64,000 nt of DNA from Cellulosilyticum ruminicola JCM 14822 (GCF_001311925.1 NZ_BBCG01000010.1:1-64000); one strand, 5' to 3'; counted from the first letter of the stretch, positions 8,583 to 17,629 are shown. Program-made: numbers and translations. The notes: a model not told the origin generated them from the letters alone.

Positions 8583-8616
8583 AGGTCATTGCACTAATGT
8601 GTGATGACCTTTTTAT
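8583..8616 (+). terminator. fba terminator
   Basis: AGGTCAT (8583-8589) pairs with ATGACCT (8604-8610), followed by TTTTTATT. Confidence 0.85.
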
Positions 8617-8633
8617 TGGGTTTGGTAGAGGGC

Positions 8634-8719
8634 GTGGGGATAAGTGCATAAACCAAATTTTCCTTAACACTCGCTTCGCTCGAATGTTAGATAAAATTTG
8701 TTTATGCACTTATCCCCAC
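8634..8719. repeat. 86-base palindromic intergenic element
   Basis: A perfect 20-bp outer stem (GTGGGGATAAGTGCATAAAC at 8634-8653 with its complement at 8700-8719) encloses a second stem (AAATTTT/AAAATTT) and an apical stem around ACTCGCTTCGCTCGA. It follows the fba terminator and precedes the 8.8-10 kb decay zone. No protein can be read through it. Compare the three larger hairpin repeats at 25.1, 47.1 and 55.0 kb, with which it shares architecture but no obvious sequence. Confidence 0.75.
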
Positions 8720-8754
8720 TTTTCTTTCATCGAAAGTTAAATAAATCTGTTACT

Positions 8755-9023
8755 TTATTTCTCATACCATACCAATGTTAATCTTTCATTAATCACTTCT
8801 GTTTTTCCAGTCTTATGATAACCCATTTTTTATACTTTGCCATATCCCTCTTTAATAAAGCAATACGCTCCTTTTCTTCTCTTGCCTGTGTAAATGGTGG
8901 ATTGGTTAGCAGCCAATAATAGTCATCTGTATCTAAGTGTTTATACTGGTATCGTTCTTCTAACACTCTTCCAAGTGTTGAAGTCCCTGAACCTGAGGCA
9001 CCTAAAATATGAATAAGTTTCAT
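8755..9023 (-). pseudogene. Fused remnant: P-loop kinase N-terminus with acetyltransferase C-terminus
   Basis: From ATG 9023 (GGAGGAG upstream) the product begins MKLIHILGASGSGTSTLG, a P-loop of the adenylate-kinase-like NTPase group, and proceeds to YKKWV, where kinases of this type continue with a long lid region that is absent. The frame then ends after six more residues. In the next frame the DNA carries on as GYHKTGKTEVINERLTLVWY ending at TAA 8755-8757, which reads like the end of a GNAT acetyltransferase. The simplest explanation is a deletion that joined two unrelated genes at the shared stretch AAAAATGGGTTATC. Neither enzyme can be functional. Confidence 0.65.
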
Positions 9024-9084
9024 TTTCTTCTCCTCCAATTGTTTGTAATATTACTAACCATTTATTAATCGGCAATAAATGTAT

Positions 9085-9600
9085 TCATTTCTTCAATGCT
9101 AATGCCTCACAGTCTAAAGTTTTAAGTGCTGCTCATAGGCTTATACGCCTTGAGATTATCTGTTTGCATTTTGAAAAGTCCTTTCTTAGGTCCCTCATAA
9201 TATTCATCTCTTAAATCTCCAAACTATCTATGAGTAGCCAATGCCATCTATAATAGCCTTCTGCATCATTTCTTTGAATTTATCTAGCATCTTTTCACAC
9301 CAAGCTATGGCTTGCTGCTTTTCTGCTAGAGACTTCTTAGACAGCCCTTGAATATAATTTTCAACGCCTATCTTTAATTTTTTACCATAGCCTTTCGTAT
9401 CATAGACAACATTTCCTCTATAAACTTGAATAAATCTTTTAATCAATTGCCGCTGTAAATTCAGAGGAATGATAAATAAATACATCTAACAAAACACCTG
9501 CCACCTTATTGCCATCATGACTGCCACATACTTTATCTGTAATAATAAGTGCATCAAAATCACTATTTTGATTTGTGCGTCCCATCTACATATGAACCGT
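9085..9600 (-). pseudogene. Nucleotidyltransferase (MNT-type) remnant
   Basis: The minus strand contains, in several frames, a nucleotidyltransferase core: GSYVDGT, NSDFDALIITDKV and later AGVLLDVFIYHSSEF, KRFIQVYRGNVVYDTKGYG and LAEKQQAIAWCEKMLDKFKE. GSYxxGT plus SDFD is the metal-binding signature of the Pol-beta superfamily minimal nucleotidyltransferases. At least three shifts interrupt it, and its 5' end is missing where it meets the peptidase remnant near 9595. Loss of the region between GSYVDGT and the start suggests fusion by deletion. Confidence 0.65.
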
Positions 9601-9997
9601 ACAAATAAATACAATGACTGGCACACCCTTACTTCCTCTTTTAGGGTATCTATATTATTTCTATAGTACTTAAAACCCAAGCCTTGCCTGTGTATAAAGT
9701 TTATGCTTCCCTCAGGTACACCATGCCTACTTTCATTTTATTAGGCATGTTCTTATACATCTCTTGGCCACTAGCTTCTTTCCCAAAATGTCTTAATAAA
9801 TAGGCAGATGAATAACCTGCACATTCAACATTCTGCTGCATATCTATGTGGTTAGGTTGCGCAATCATAAACTTAGGTGGATACTGACCTCTTGCTATTT
9901 TAAAGGTCAAACGCCTTAAAAGCTGCTGGTCTATCAGCATCACAATTCCATTCAAAATTATAGCAATGCCTAAATAATTCATGAAATGTATCCACAC
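9590..9997 (-). pseudogene. C39-like cysteine peptidase remnant
   Basis: A GTG at 9997 with AAGGAGGAAAAGAAA upstream starts a protein with an N-terminal membrane segment (NYLGIAIILNGIVMLI) and the C39-like core IDMQQNVECAGYSSAYLLRH, in which the Cys and nearby Gln fit the catalytic site. The frame breaks near 9705, continues as HGVPEGSINFIHRQGLGFKY and YYRNNIDTLKEEV, then GVPVIVFIC, and stops where the nucleotidyltransferase remnant begins. The histidine half of the active site is therefore missing. This is a clear family match but a dead gene. Confidence 0.65.
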
Positions 9998-10086
9998 TTT
10001 CTTTTCCTCCTTTATTAAACTCTTATTTTCCCGCTGCATAAATTCTTCCTTGATTTTTTATAGCTTAATCCCTTGATTTTCTGCAC

Positions 10087-10857
10087 TTAGCGGTCTTCTA
10101 AAGCTGGCAATGTTTGTCTCACCTTTTGAACCTGAGCCTTTGTAATCGTAGCAATTGCAAAAATTTCATCTGTTTCATTAGCTTCTTGAAGCATGGTACC
10201 CCATGGATCAATGATACAGCTTTTGCCGTGAAAATAGAATCCGGCATTTTCGCCTACACGATTAGCTGCTATTACATAAACTTGATTTTCTATGGCACGA
10301 GCCTTAAGCAACGTTTTCCAATGCTCTAACCTTGGAAATGGAAAAGCTGAAACGATGGCCAATGCTTCACAGCCTGCATCAATATACTGGCGGCCTAGTT
10401 CTGGGAATCTAATATCATAACAAATCATCAGTCCAAAACGTATGCCTTTAATGTCCACTGTGCATAAACTTTCTCCTGGGGTAAAAATTTCTTTTTCTTT
10501 GCTTAAACAAAATAGTTTATTTTTGCGATATTTAGCGATTTCATTTCCTGTATCATCTAATACATAAGCCGTATTAAATTTGCCTTCTTTGCCATTTTCA
10601 TAAACGCCTGCAATGATGTGAATATTTAACTCTCTACATACTGCCTTTAATGCTTCTAAAGTCTCATTTGTATCATAATCTAACGCCTTCACAACATCTA
10701 AATCATATCCCACGTCAAAAAGCTCTGGTAATAAAACCAGCTCTGCACCTTGATTTTTGGCTACCTTAATAAGTTCTTTTGCTTTTTGTAGGTTAGTCCC
10801 CACATCTCCCGCTTTACTGGCCATTTGCACAGTGCAAACTCTAAGTTGTTCCTTCAT
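10087..10857 (-). CDS. Carbon-nitrogen hydrolase (nitrilase superfamily)
   Basis: The 256-residue cytoplasmic enzyme has the full catalytic triad of the nitrilase superfamily: Glu45 in LLPELF, Lys114 in RKNKLF and Cys146 in LMICYDIRFPE. These enzymes hydrolyse non-peptide C-N bonds; the length and the YDIRFPE motif fit omega-amidase-like or YafV-like members that remove ammonia from keto-glutaramate-type substrates. Exact substrate is inferred only loosely. It is the last intact gene before the decay zone on the same strand and appears to be transcribed alone. Confidence 0.88.
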   Translation of the reverse strand: MKEQLRVCTVQMASKAGDVGTNLQKAKELIKVAKNQGAELVLLPELFDVGYDLDVVKALDYDTNETLEALKAVCRELNIHIIAGVYENGKEGKFNTAYVLDDTGNEIAKYRKNKLFCLSKEKEIFTPGESLCTVDIKGIRFGLMICYDIRFPELGRQYIDAGCEALAIVSAFPFPRLEHWKTLLKARAIENQVYVIAANRVGENAGFYFHGKSCIIDPWGTMLQEANETDEIFAIATITKAQVQKVRQTLPALEDR

Positions 10858-11168
10858 CTTTTTCTTCCTTTCTGTTAATTAGTTTAGCAATTGCCTCTTA
10901 TAAAACTACAGTATTTTGGATATATTATATTTTAATTAGTATAAAACACTTGTTAGAAAATTTCATCAATAAAAAGAACATCTTTTATAAATTCTTGATT
11001 CTTCAATTGAAATCATAAATTTATAATGGTTTGTTATTCTTAAAAATAAGGATAAAACTACCAGAATAATAAAATTGAATTTACACATATTAATAACATA
11101 GTAATCGCCCAAAATTAAACCTTTTAATTATGGTGGTTACTAAAATAGACCTACAGGGGGCAATTAAC

Positions 11169-11333
11169 ATGTCAAACAAACAAGCTTTTGAAACAATGAA
11201 ATATGAAGTTGCAAAAGAAGTCGGAGTACCTTTAAAACAAGGATACAACGGAGATATTACAGCTCGTGAAGCTGGTAAAATCGGCGGAACAATTGTTCAA
11301 AAAGTGTTTGAAAGCTACAAAGGGTCAAAATAA
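11169..11333 (+). CDS. Alpha/beta-type small acid-soluble spore protein
   Basis: The 54-residue protein (MSNKQAFETMKYEVAKEVGV to ESYKGSK) carries the two conserved SASP blocks: FETMKYEVAKEVGV and TAREAGKIGGTIVQKVF, in which the Glu-containing germination-protease site and the Gly-Gly turn are recognisable. It coats and protects spore DNA and is degraded at germination. ATG 11169 is chosen because it follows AGGGGGC; a longer frame from 11130 adds non-conserved residues. Upstream, CATAGTA (11097-11103) resembles a forespore-sigma -10, but the nearest TGAAT -35 is too close, so the promoter is not firm. The gene is good evidence for an endospore former. Confidence 0.95.
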   Translation: MSNKQAFETMKYEVAKEVGVPLKQGYNGDITAREAGKIGGTIVQKVFESYKGSK

Positions 11334-11347
11334 GCAGTAATTAAAAA

Positions 11348-11382
11348 GAGAGCGTCGCATGAGCGTCGCTCTCGTATTTTTT
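11348..11382. terminator. Bidirectional terminator, SASP and binding-protein genes
   Basis: GAGAGCG (11348-11354) pairs with CGCTCTC (11367-11373), with T-rich tails on both strands, between convergent genes. Confidence 0.8.
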
Positions 11383-12538
11383 ATTTTGTTTCAGTTGTCT
11401 GCATCTCTAATTCATGTGCTTCTACATAAGCATTGCCTAACCAAATTTCATTTTGTAAATTCATATGCCAGCCACTTAACCAGCTATGGACTAAAATATT
11501 GCCCAGTGTCTTTTCTTCTATGGCTTCATCTGCTATAGTTTCTTCTAAGTTTGTCTCTTCGACTGAAACCTCTTGTTTTTCTGCATCTTGAGTCGTTGTA
11601 GCTACTTCTTCTGCCCCTTTTGTAGCTTCTTTCTCATCTTCTTTTAATGCATCCACCTCTGCATTTTCTGTTGTTTCAACTACTGGTGGTGTTAATACGA
11701 TATTGCTTGTATCAATCATCTCTAAGTTTGAGGCTAATACATCTAATTCATTTTTCAAATAAGCTGTCTTAGCTTTTTCTCCATCACCCACGACTTTAAG
11801 GTCTATCCTTTGTAAATTCACGCCTTCTGACTGTGGGTAAATCTCATTTTTTACAAGTGTTACGCCTTCAGTTGTCATACTTTCTATTTTAAAAGGACCA
11901 TTATAAACCGCATTTGCCTTAGTCCATTCATTAGTCCCAGAAAGTATATCTTCACGAAGTGGCATAAAACTTTCTAATATTAAATAATCCAAGAAAGCTT
12001 CATTAGGTGTTTCTAATGTCACCTCTAATGTATGATTATCTAAAGCTAATACACCTAAACTCGCTGTAGACATTTCGCCTCTTGCAATGGCTCCCGCATT
12101 TTTAATGCCTGCTTTTTCATAATCTGCTAAATGACTGCCTCCTAATATAGGATCAGCCCCTCTTCGCCAAGCATACACGAAATCATTAGCTGTAAGTTCT
12201 ACCCCATCTGACCAGCCTGCATCACGTAATGTAAAAGTATAAGTTAAGCCATCTTCTGAAACCGTATACCCATTGGCCACACCATTGACGATTTTATCAT
12301 CCATTTGACGTACTAAGCCTTCATAAATATGGTGCATGATAAAAGTTCCTTCACCTTCTGTATTAAACTGAGGATCTAATGTCTCTGGCACTTTGCTAAT
12401 GTTCATGCTAATATTTTGTACCACATCGCCTACCTCAACTTTTTCCACAACCACTTCACCTGGCGGCGTACTCGTTTTACCGCATCCTGCAAATAAGACA
12501 CTTACAAGCAAGATACGCCATAAATATTTTGCTTTCAT
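11381..12538 (-). CDS. OppA-like lipoprotein with a missing C-terminal lobe and acidic linker
   Basis: A lipoprotein signal (LLVSVLFAGC) leads into about 240 residues of the OppA/SBP_bac_5 fold (SKVPETLDPQFNTEGEGTFI, MHHIYEGLVRQMD, DGLTYTFTLRDAGWSDG, TANDFVYAWRRGADP). Family members have about 530 residues; this one has 385. After the point where the second lobe should begin (around residue 285) comes a 60-residue, Glu/Thr/Ala-rich low-complexity stretch and then a short tail (LVHSWLSGWHMNLQNEIW). There is no frame break in the DNA, and the gene has a clean terminator, so this seems to be a stable reduced form and not a simple pseudogene. Ligand binding between two lobes is probably lost. No permease genes are adjacent. 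Confidence 0.8.
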   Translation of the reverse strand: MKAKYLWRILLVSVLFAGCGKTSTPPGEVVVEKVEVGDVVQNISMNISKVPETLDPQFNTEGEGTFIMHHIYEGLVRQMDDKIVNGVANGYTVSEDGLTYTFTLRDAGWSDGVELTANDFVYAWRRGADPILGGSHLADYEKAGIKNAGAIARGEMSTASLGVLALDNHTLEVTLETPNEAFLDYLILESFMPLREDILSGTNEWTKANAVYNGPFKIESMTTEGVTLVKNEIYPQSEGVNLQRIDLKVVGDGEKAKTAYLKNELDVLASNLEMIDTSNIVLTPPVVETTENAEVDALKEDEKEATKGAEEVATTTQDAEKQEVSVEETNLEETIADEAIEEKTLGNILVHSWLSGWHMNLQNEIWLGNAYVEAHELEMQTTETK

Positions 12539-12786
12539 ATCATTCTCCTATTATGTACTGATTATTTTATATAACTTGCCATCTCTATATGCTGCTAATT
12601 TTAAGCCAATCTATATAATCTTAAACCTTTCTCTATCATAGCACTTTCTTATAAAATCTTCCATAATACAGAATAAATTACAAGAATTATCCATTCATTT
12701 AATTTATATTAGAAATATGCTATATTACTAATATATTATAGTTCGTTTATATCTATAAACTAGAAATTATAAGGGGAGATTATAAA

Positions 12787-13295
12787 ATGTTCAATTCAAA
12801 AAGGCAAAAATTTATGTCCTATGTAATCTTAGGCATATATACCATACTTTTAATATGGCTCATTCTATTTAAATTCAATACCAGCTTAATCAATTAGATC
12901 ACATTAGAAATATTAATTTTATCCCATTTACTGAGTCAGTGATTACCAATAGTCATCTGGATATCACAGAAATACTTTATAATATTTTAGTATTTGTCCC
13001 ATTAGGCATATATGTGAGTATCTTCAAGCCCCATTGGTCCTTTTTAAATAAAGCAATGCCAAGTTTATGCCTTAGTTTATTATTGGAAACATTGCAGTTT
13101 ATATTTGCAATCGGCGCAAGTGATATAACAAATATTATTGGAAATACATTAGGCAGGATTTGTGGCATACTTCTCTTCTTATGCCTTAAAAAGCTTTTTA
13201 AGAAAAAATATCTCACTATCATCAATTGTATCGGTCTAAGCGTTGAAAGCTTAGCCATAATACTACTTAGCCTTTTAATTCTATATAATCAATAA
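12787..13295 (+). CDS. VanZ-like membrane protein (frameshift)
   Basis: ATG 12787 follows AAGGGGAG. The first segment (MSYVILGIYTILLIWLILF) is a membrane helix; after one missing base near 12893 the frame continues HIRNINFIPF and NILVFVPLGIYVSIF, then LSLLLETLQFIFAIGASDIT and NIIGNTLGRICG, the VanZ family motifs (NxxxFxPxG, E-Q, D-N-G). VanZ-like proteins raise tolerance to lipoglycopeptides in some species, but the biochemical role is open. Four to five membrane helices are visible. The missing base lies in CTTAATC, so an assembly deletion is likely. Confidence 0.8.
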
Positions 13296-13312
13296 ATGGT
13301 TACTATATATAG

Positions 13313-13342
13313 CAAGAAAGCTCCCAAAAGGAACCTTCTTTT
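13313..13342 (+). terminator. Terminator after the VanZ-like gene
   Basis: AGAAAGCTCC pairs imperfectly with GGAACCTTCT around a short A-rich loop, followed by TTTTTAT. Confidence 0.55.
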
Positions 13343-13380
13343 TATATATAATAACCACTAGATTTATCTAACCCAGTTAT

Positions 13381-14336
13381 TTAATTTACTTGATTTCTTG
13401 GCGCACCTGCCATATAGCTTGTAATATTTTCAGCTACTTCTTCTACAAGTTTTTTTCTAGCTTCCACACTTGCCCATGCAATATGTGGTGTAATGAGTAA
13501 TTTCGATGGATCTTCTACGCTATAAAGAGGATTTGCAGCATCGATCGGCTCTTTTTCTAATACATCTAAAGCTGCCCCTGCAATCTGTCCTTCATTTAAA
13601 GCTCTTGCTAAATCTGCTTCTACTACAATTTTACCACGGCCTACATTAATTAAAATAGCTGTTTCTTTCATCATTTTTAAAGCACCATAATTAATGAGTT
13701 CATTTGTTCTTTCATTAAATGGTGCATGAATAGCGACCACATCACTTGTTGTTAATAATGTTTCAAAATCAACTTGTGTGTAGTCTGGATTATTGTTTTT
13801 ACCTGATGTTGAGTAATACACAACTTTTGTCCCAAAAGCTTAGCAATCTTCGCCACTTCTCTACCAATAGCCCCTAAACCAATGATTCCAAATGTTTTAC
13901 CATTTAGTTCCCAGAAAGGCCATTCTAGGTTTGTAAAGATTTCACTTGCTGCATAATCTTTTGATTTTACATAGCGGTCATATTGTGCCATATGACTTAC
14001 AAGGTAAAAGAGCATTGAAAATGTATGTTGTGCCACACTCTTAGTTGAGTAACCAGCTACATTACATACTGGAATGCCTCTTCCCTTAGCATAAACAATA
14101 TCCACATTATTAAAGCCTGTGGCTAATAAACCAATCATTTTCACATTGGCTGCATCTTTTAAATTGCTTTCATTTAATACAACTTTGTTTGTGAGAATGA
14201 TTTCTGCATCTTTAATGCGATTTGCCACTTCTTCAGGCTTAGTTGTCTCATAAACAGTAAGCTCACCTAATTCATAAAGCTTGCTAATATCAATATCACT
14301 ACCTAATGTTTTTGCATCGAGTATACAAATTTTCAT
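13381..14336 (-). CDS. D-isomer 2-hydroxyacid dehydrogenase (frameshift)
   Basis: The corrected protein of about 318 residues is an NAD-dependent dehydrogenase of the D-2-hydroxyacid family (D-lactate, glycerate or phosphoglycerate type). The N-terminal part ends with the dinucleotide-binding GKTFGIIGLGAIGREVAKI; the second part has LLTTSDVVAIHAPFNERT, ILINVGRGKIVVEADLARAL, GAALDVLEKEP (catalytic Glu) and LLITPHIAWAS (catalytic His). One base is missing near 13830, where AAGCTTTTGGG should read on as AFGTKVVYYS. All catalytic residues survive. Substrate is undetermined; family members of this kind often act on hydroxypyruvate. Confidence 0.88.
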
Positions 14337-14399
14337 GATTTTCTCCTTAGTCCAAAGTCACTTTTACGACTTAATTATTTTATCCTTATTGTACTATGA

Positions 14400-14921
14400 C
14401 TAAGCCTCTTTGCCTATAGCTTCTAACATTTTTACCTGATTGTAATCTGCTGCTGCTAGTTCATCTTTTCCTTGCTCAGCATATAAATCGCCTCTTTTAA
14501 CATAAGCTTCTACAAAATCTGGCTCCATTTCAATAACCTTTGTATAATCCGCTATGGCTAAATCTACTTCCCCCTGACGGGCATATAAATTGCCACGGTA
14601 AAAATAGGCGCCTCTGTAATTAGGCTGTAATGCGATTACATTAGTATGATCCGCAATCCCCGCCTCATCTTCATGCTTCATATAATATAAATAACCCCTA
14701 TCATTATATAAAGCTGGCTGTGGATTAATCTTAATAGCCGCTGTATAATCCGCTATAGCCTCATCATATTGGCACATTTCAAGATATGCAAACCCTCTTC
14801 TATAATAAGCTTCAAAACAATCCTCCTCTTGTTTTAAAACTTCTGTGCAAACTTCAATTACCTTATCATACTGGCCAGTCTCATTAAGCTTTGCTATGTA
14901 CTGTAATAATTCTTCTTTCAT
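14400..14921 (-). CDS. TPR protein, 173 aa
   Basis: Nearly the whole protein consists of five tetratricopeptide repeats of 34 residues (YDKVIEVCTEVLKQEEDCFE, AYYRRGFAYLEMCQYDEAIA, ALYNDRGYLYYMKHEDEAGI, AYFYRGNLYARQGEVDLAIA, AYVKRGDLYAEQGKDELAAA). It has no signal peptide or enzyme domain, so it is probably a cytoplasmic protein-interaction scaffold. AGGAGGAACATAA precedes the ATG. It is about 500 bases upstream of no obvious partner; its function is unknown. Confidence 0.8.
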   Translation of the reverse strand: MKEELLQYIAKLNETGQYDKVIEVCTEVLKQEEDCFEAYYRRGFAYLEMCQYDEAIADYTAAIKINPQPALYNDRGYLYYMKHEDEAGIADHTNVIALQPNYRGAYFYRGNLYARQGEVDLAIADYTKVIEMEPDFVEAYVKRGDLYAEQGKDELAAADYNQVKMLEAIGKEA

Positions 14922-15092
14922 TTATGTTCCTCCTTATGTCACTTTTTTAAGATATACCCTTTTCTCTCTCAGCACACCTTAAATCCTATAACTGGTTTAG
15001 TTTACCATATTTTCATTATTATTGCTACTTTTCTATAGTTTTTATACTTTAATTAATTATAATATTAAGTTATAATTTTACACTTACTTAAA

Positions 15093-15133
15093 CAAAAAAA
15101 TAACGCCTGCTAGTTCCTAGCTGGCGTTATTTT
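15093..15133. terminator. Terminator after the SPFH gene
   Basis: AAAATAACGCC (15097-15107) pairs perfectly with GGCGTTATTTT (15123-15133); the minus-strand tail has seven T. Confidence 0.85.
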
Positions 15134-15143
15134 AAATACTTAT

Positions 15144-16247
15144 TTAGCTTACTTTGTTGCCACATTGTGGACAGAATTTAGCCCCTGATGCTACTTCATT
15201 GCCGCATTGTGAGCAGAATTTCTTACCTGTAGGTGCTTCCACTTTTGCGCCGCATTCTGGGCAGAATTTAGAGCCTTGTGGAATGCTGTGCCCACATGCC
15301 TTACAAGTTATCATGGCGCCTTGAGGCGTAGCTTGAGCTTGTTGTTGTGGTGTCCCATTTTGAGCGCCTACATTGTTCATTTGATTCATATTGTCTGCAA
15401 AGCTCTTGGCCATTTGCATGCCCATACCAAGTCCCATGCCACTTTGTGTCATGCTATTCATACCTGGATTCTTAGTTGCTTGTTCCATAATATCAAGCTG
15501 TTTAAGAATTTGAATCTTACTAAGTTTCTCATTTTGAATGCTGCCAAGCATATTCATGCTTGTGACATCTTTAAGGGTCTTCTCGATTTCTTCTGGAAGG
15601 CCAATATTACTGATTGTAAAATGAGTCAGTGTAAGACCTAAAGCTTTAAATGATTCAGCTACAGCATCTTGAAGGGCTTCCCCTATTTCAATATAGTTAG
15701 AAGCAAGCTGAACAACTGTGACATTTAAGCTACCAATGATATCTGCAAATTTATTAATAATAAAGCTTCTTAATTGTTCACGAATATTTTCTAAAGTATA
15801 ACGTGATTTCGTTCCAGCAACTTGTGTAAAGAACACAACTGGATTTTCAATTTTGAAGGCATAAGTACCATGTGCTCTGACTTGTACTTGCCCATACTGA
15901 GAATCTGGAATCCAAATAGGATTATTTGTTCCCCATTTATTATCGAGGAATTCTTTCATGTTCAAAAAATATACGTCTGATTTAAATGGTGATTTGAAAC
16001 CAAAACTCCAATGTTTAAGATCTGCAAGGAGTGGTAAGTTGGCTGTAGTCAGTTCATACATACCAGGGCCAAAAACATCTGCGATTTGTCCTTGGTCTAC
16101 AAAGATTGCCACTTGCCCAGGTCTTACAGTGAGCTGTGCGCCACTTTGAATTTCTTGATCTTCCATTGGAAACATATATACAAGTGTATTGCTACTTTCA
16201 TCTAACCATTGAATTGCATCTAAAAATTGCTTTTTAAAAAATCCCAT
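15144..16247 (-). CDS. SPFH-domain protein with two C-terminal zinc ribbons
   Basis: The start MGFFKKQFLDAIQW at 16247 follows GGAGGTTTTGGG and is preferred to an upstream ATG. Residues 1-240 form an SPFH/Band 7-like domain of the YdjI/virion-core type (NTLVYMFPMEDQEIQSGAQL, VRPGQVAIFVDQGQIADVFG, YTLENIREQLRSFIINKFAD). After a Met/Gln/Gly-rich stretch come two short zinc ribbons (CKACGHSIPQGSKFCPECG and CSQCGNEVASGAKFCPQCG). It has no membrane segment, so it probably assembles into cytoplasmic or membrane-attached rings. In Bacillus, similar proteins act in membrane stress responses; that role here is inference. About 367 residues. Confidence 0.85.
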   Translation of the reverse strand: MGFFKKQFLDAIQWLDESSNTLVYMFPMEDQEIQSGAQLTVRPGQVAIFVDQGQIADVFGPGMYELTTANLPLLADLKHWSFGFKSPFKSDVYFLNMKEFLDNKWGTNNPIWIPDSQYGQVQVRAHGTYAFKIENPVVFFTQVAGTKSRYTLENIREQLRSFIINKFADIIGSLNVTVVQLASNYIEIGEALQDAVAESFKALGLTLTHFTISNIGLPEEIEKTLKDVTSMNMLGSIQNEKLSKIQILKQLDIMEQATKNPGMNSMTQSGMGLGMGMQMAKSFADNMNQMNNVGAQNGTPQQQAQATPQGAMITCKACGHSIPQGSKFCPECGAKVEAPTGKKFCSQCGNEVASGAKFCPQCGNKVS

Positions 16248-16307
16248 CCCAAAACCTCCATTTTTCTTAAATAATCTATTGTACACTACTTATCCTATGC
16301 TCTCTTT

Positions 16308-17540
16308 CTATTCAAATGCCCATTCACCGTCTTTTAAAACAGTAAATCTTTCGCCTGACTCAGTTGTCGCTTCGATTGTTAACTTATCACTACCTACCAT
16401 AAAGTCATTATGTGTACTGGAAGTATTTGCACCAGCTTTTTCAAGTTCCTCCTGACTCATGTCACCGCCGCCTACAATATTTGTTGTATAGGCACTTCCA
16501 ATAGCAAAGTGACAAGAGGCATTTTCATCAAATAATGTATTGAAGAAAATTGTGTTCGTTCTAGATACTGGTGAGCTATGAGGTACTATAGCTACTTCAC
16601 CTAAATAATGAGAGCCTTCATCCCTAGCAATAAGCTCTTTTAAGACATCTTCCCCTTGCTCTGCTGTGCAGCCTACGATTTTACCATCTTTAAATGTGAG
16701 GGTAAATTTATCGACTAAATTACCACTTACAACAAAAGGTTTAGTAGATGAAACTGTCCCATTCACCCCATATTTATATGGCATCGTAAAGACTTCTTCT
16801 GTTGGCATATTGGCTACGAAGTAAGTCCCTTTTGTACTATCTTCACCACCGCCTTGCCAAATATGATTTTTTACAAGTTCTACAGTTAAATCTGTACCTG
16901 GTGCTGTATAATGTAATGTTTTGATTTTCTTATCATTTAAATACGCACATTTATGTGCTAATAAATCTGTATGGGCATTCCAAGCTGCTACTGGATCTGC
17001 TTCAGTGATACGTGTTGCCTCAAAAATACGGTCCCATAATAAACTTTCAGCTTCCTCAGGTGATTTACCTGGGAATACTTTTTGACTCCAAGCTGGTGTA
17101 GGCATTGAAACAATACACCAACATACATCTGAGTTACTTGTAAGCCTTCTAAATGGCGCTAAAGCGACACCAGTGCTCTTTTGCATAGCTGAAATCTTAC
17201 TTGTTGGAATATCTTTGAGTAAATCTGGATTACCTGCACTAATTGAAATAAATGCTGCATTTTGCTCAGCTAATGTATTCATTTTAGCAGCCATCCACTC
17301 TGGGTAGTCAGCTAATGTCTCTTCTGTAGCATGTGTATATAATAATTTAGTCACTTCTTCATCGCTATATTCTACAAATACACGTTTTGCGCCTCTTTCA
17401 TAAGCACATTTTACCATCTCTCTTGCAAAGAATGCCCCTTCTAGTGGTGTTCTAATCAATAAAAGTTGATCTTTTTGGATATTCACCCCAACTTCTACTA
17501 CTAATTTTGCGTATTTTTTTAAATTTGCTTCAAAGCTCAT
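16308..17540 (-). CDS. M29-family metallo-aminopeptidase
   Basis: The start at 17540 (MSFEANLKKYAKLVVEVGVN) follows GGACGGAGAATA; an ATG 18 bases upstream is less well placed. The 410-residue cytoplasmic enzyme shows the M29 (AmpS/AmpT/PepS) motifs: PGTDLTVEL, EVFTMPYKYGVNGTVSSTKP with a metal-binding Glu, GSHYLGEVAIVPHSSPVS, LFDENASCHFAIGSAY and THNDFMVGSDKL, which include the Glu, His and Asp metal ligands. It removes N-terminal residues from peptides and needs divalent metals. Full length for the family. Confidence 0.93.
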   Translation of the reverse strand: MSFEANLKKYAKLVVEVGVNIQKDQLLLIRTPLEGAFFAREMVKCAYERGAKRVFVEYSDEEVTKLLYTHATEETLADYPEWMAAKMNTLAEQNAAFISISAGNPDLLKDIPTSKISAMQKSTGVALAPFRRLTSNSDVCWCIVSMPTPAWSQKVFPGKSPEEAESLLWDRIFEATRITEADPVAAWNAHTDLLAHKCAYLNDKKIKTLHYTAPGTDLTVELVKNHIWQGGGEDSTKGTYFVANMPTEEVFTMPYKYGVNGTVSSTKPFVVSGNLVDKFTLTFKDGKIVGCTAEQGEDVLKELIARDEGSHYLGEVAIVPHSSPVSRTNTIFFNTLFDENASCHFAIGSAYTTNIVGGGDMSQEELEKAGANTSSTHNDFMVGSDKLTIEATTESGERFTVLKDGEWAFE

Positions 17541-17629
17541 TATTCTCCGTCCTCTCACTTGCTGCTCTCTTCAGCCCTCTACTGTTTGTCCTTAGTCTGC
17601 TTATTCTCGATTTATTACACATAAACTTT

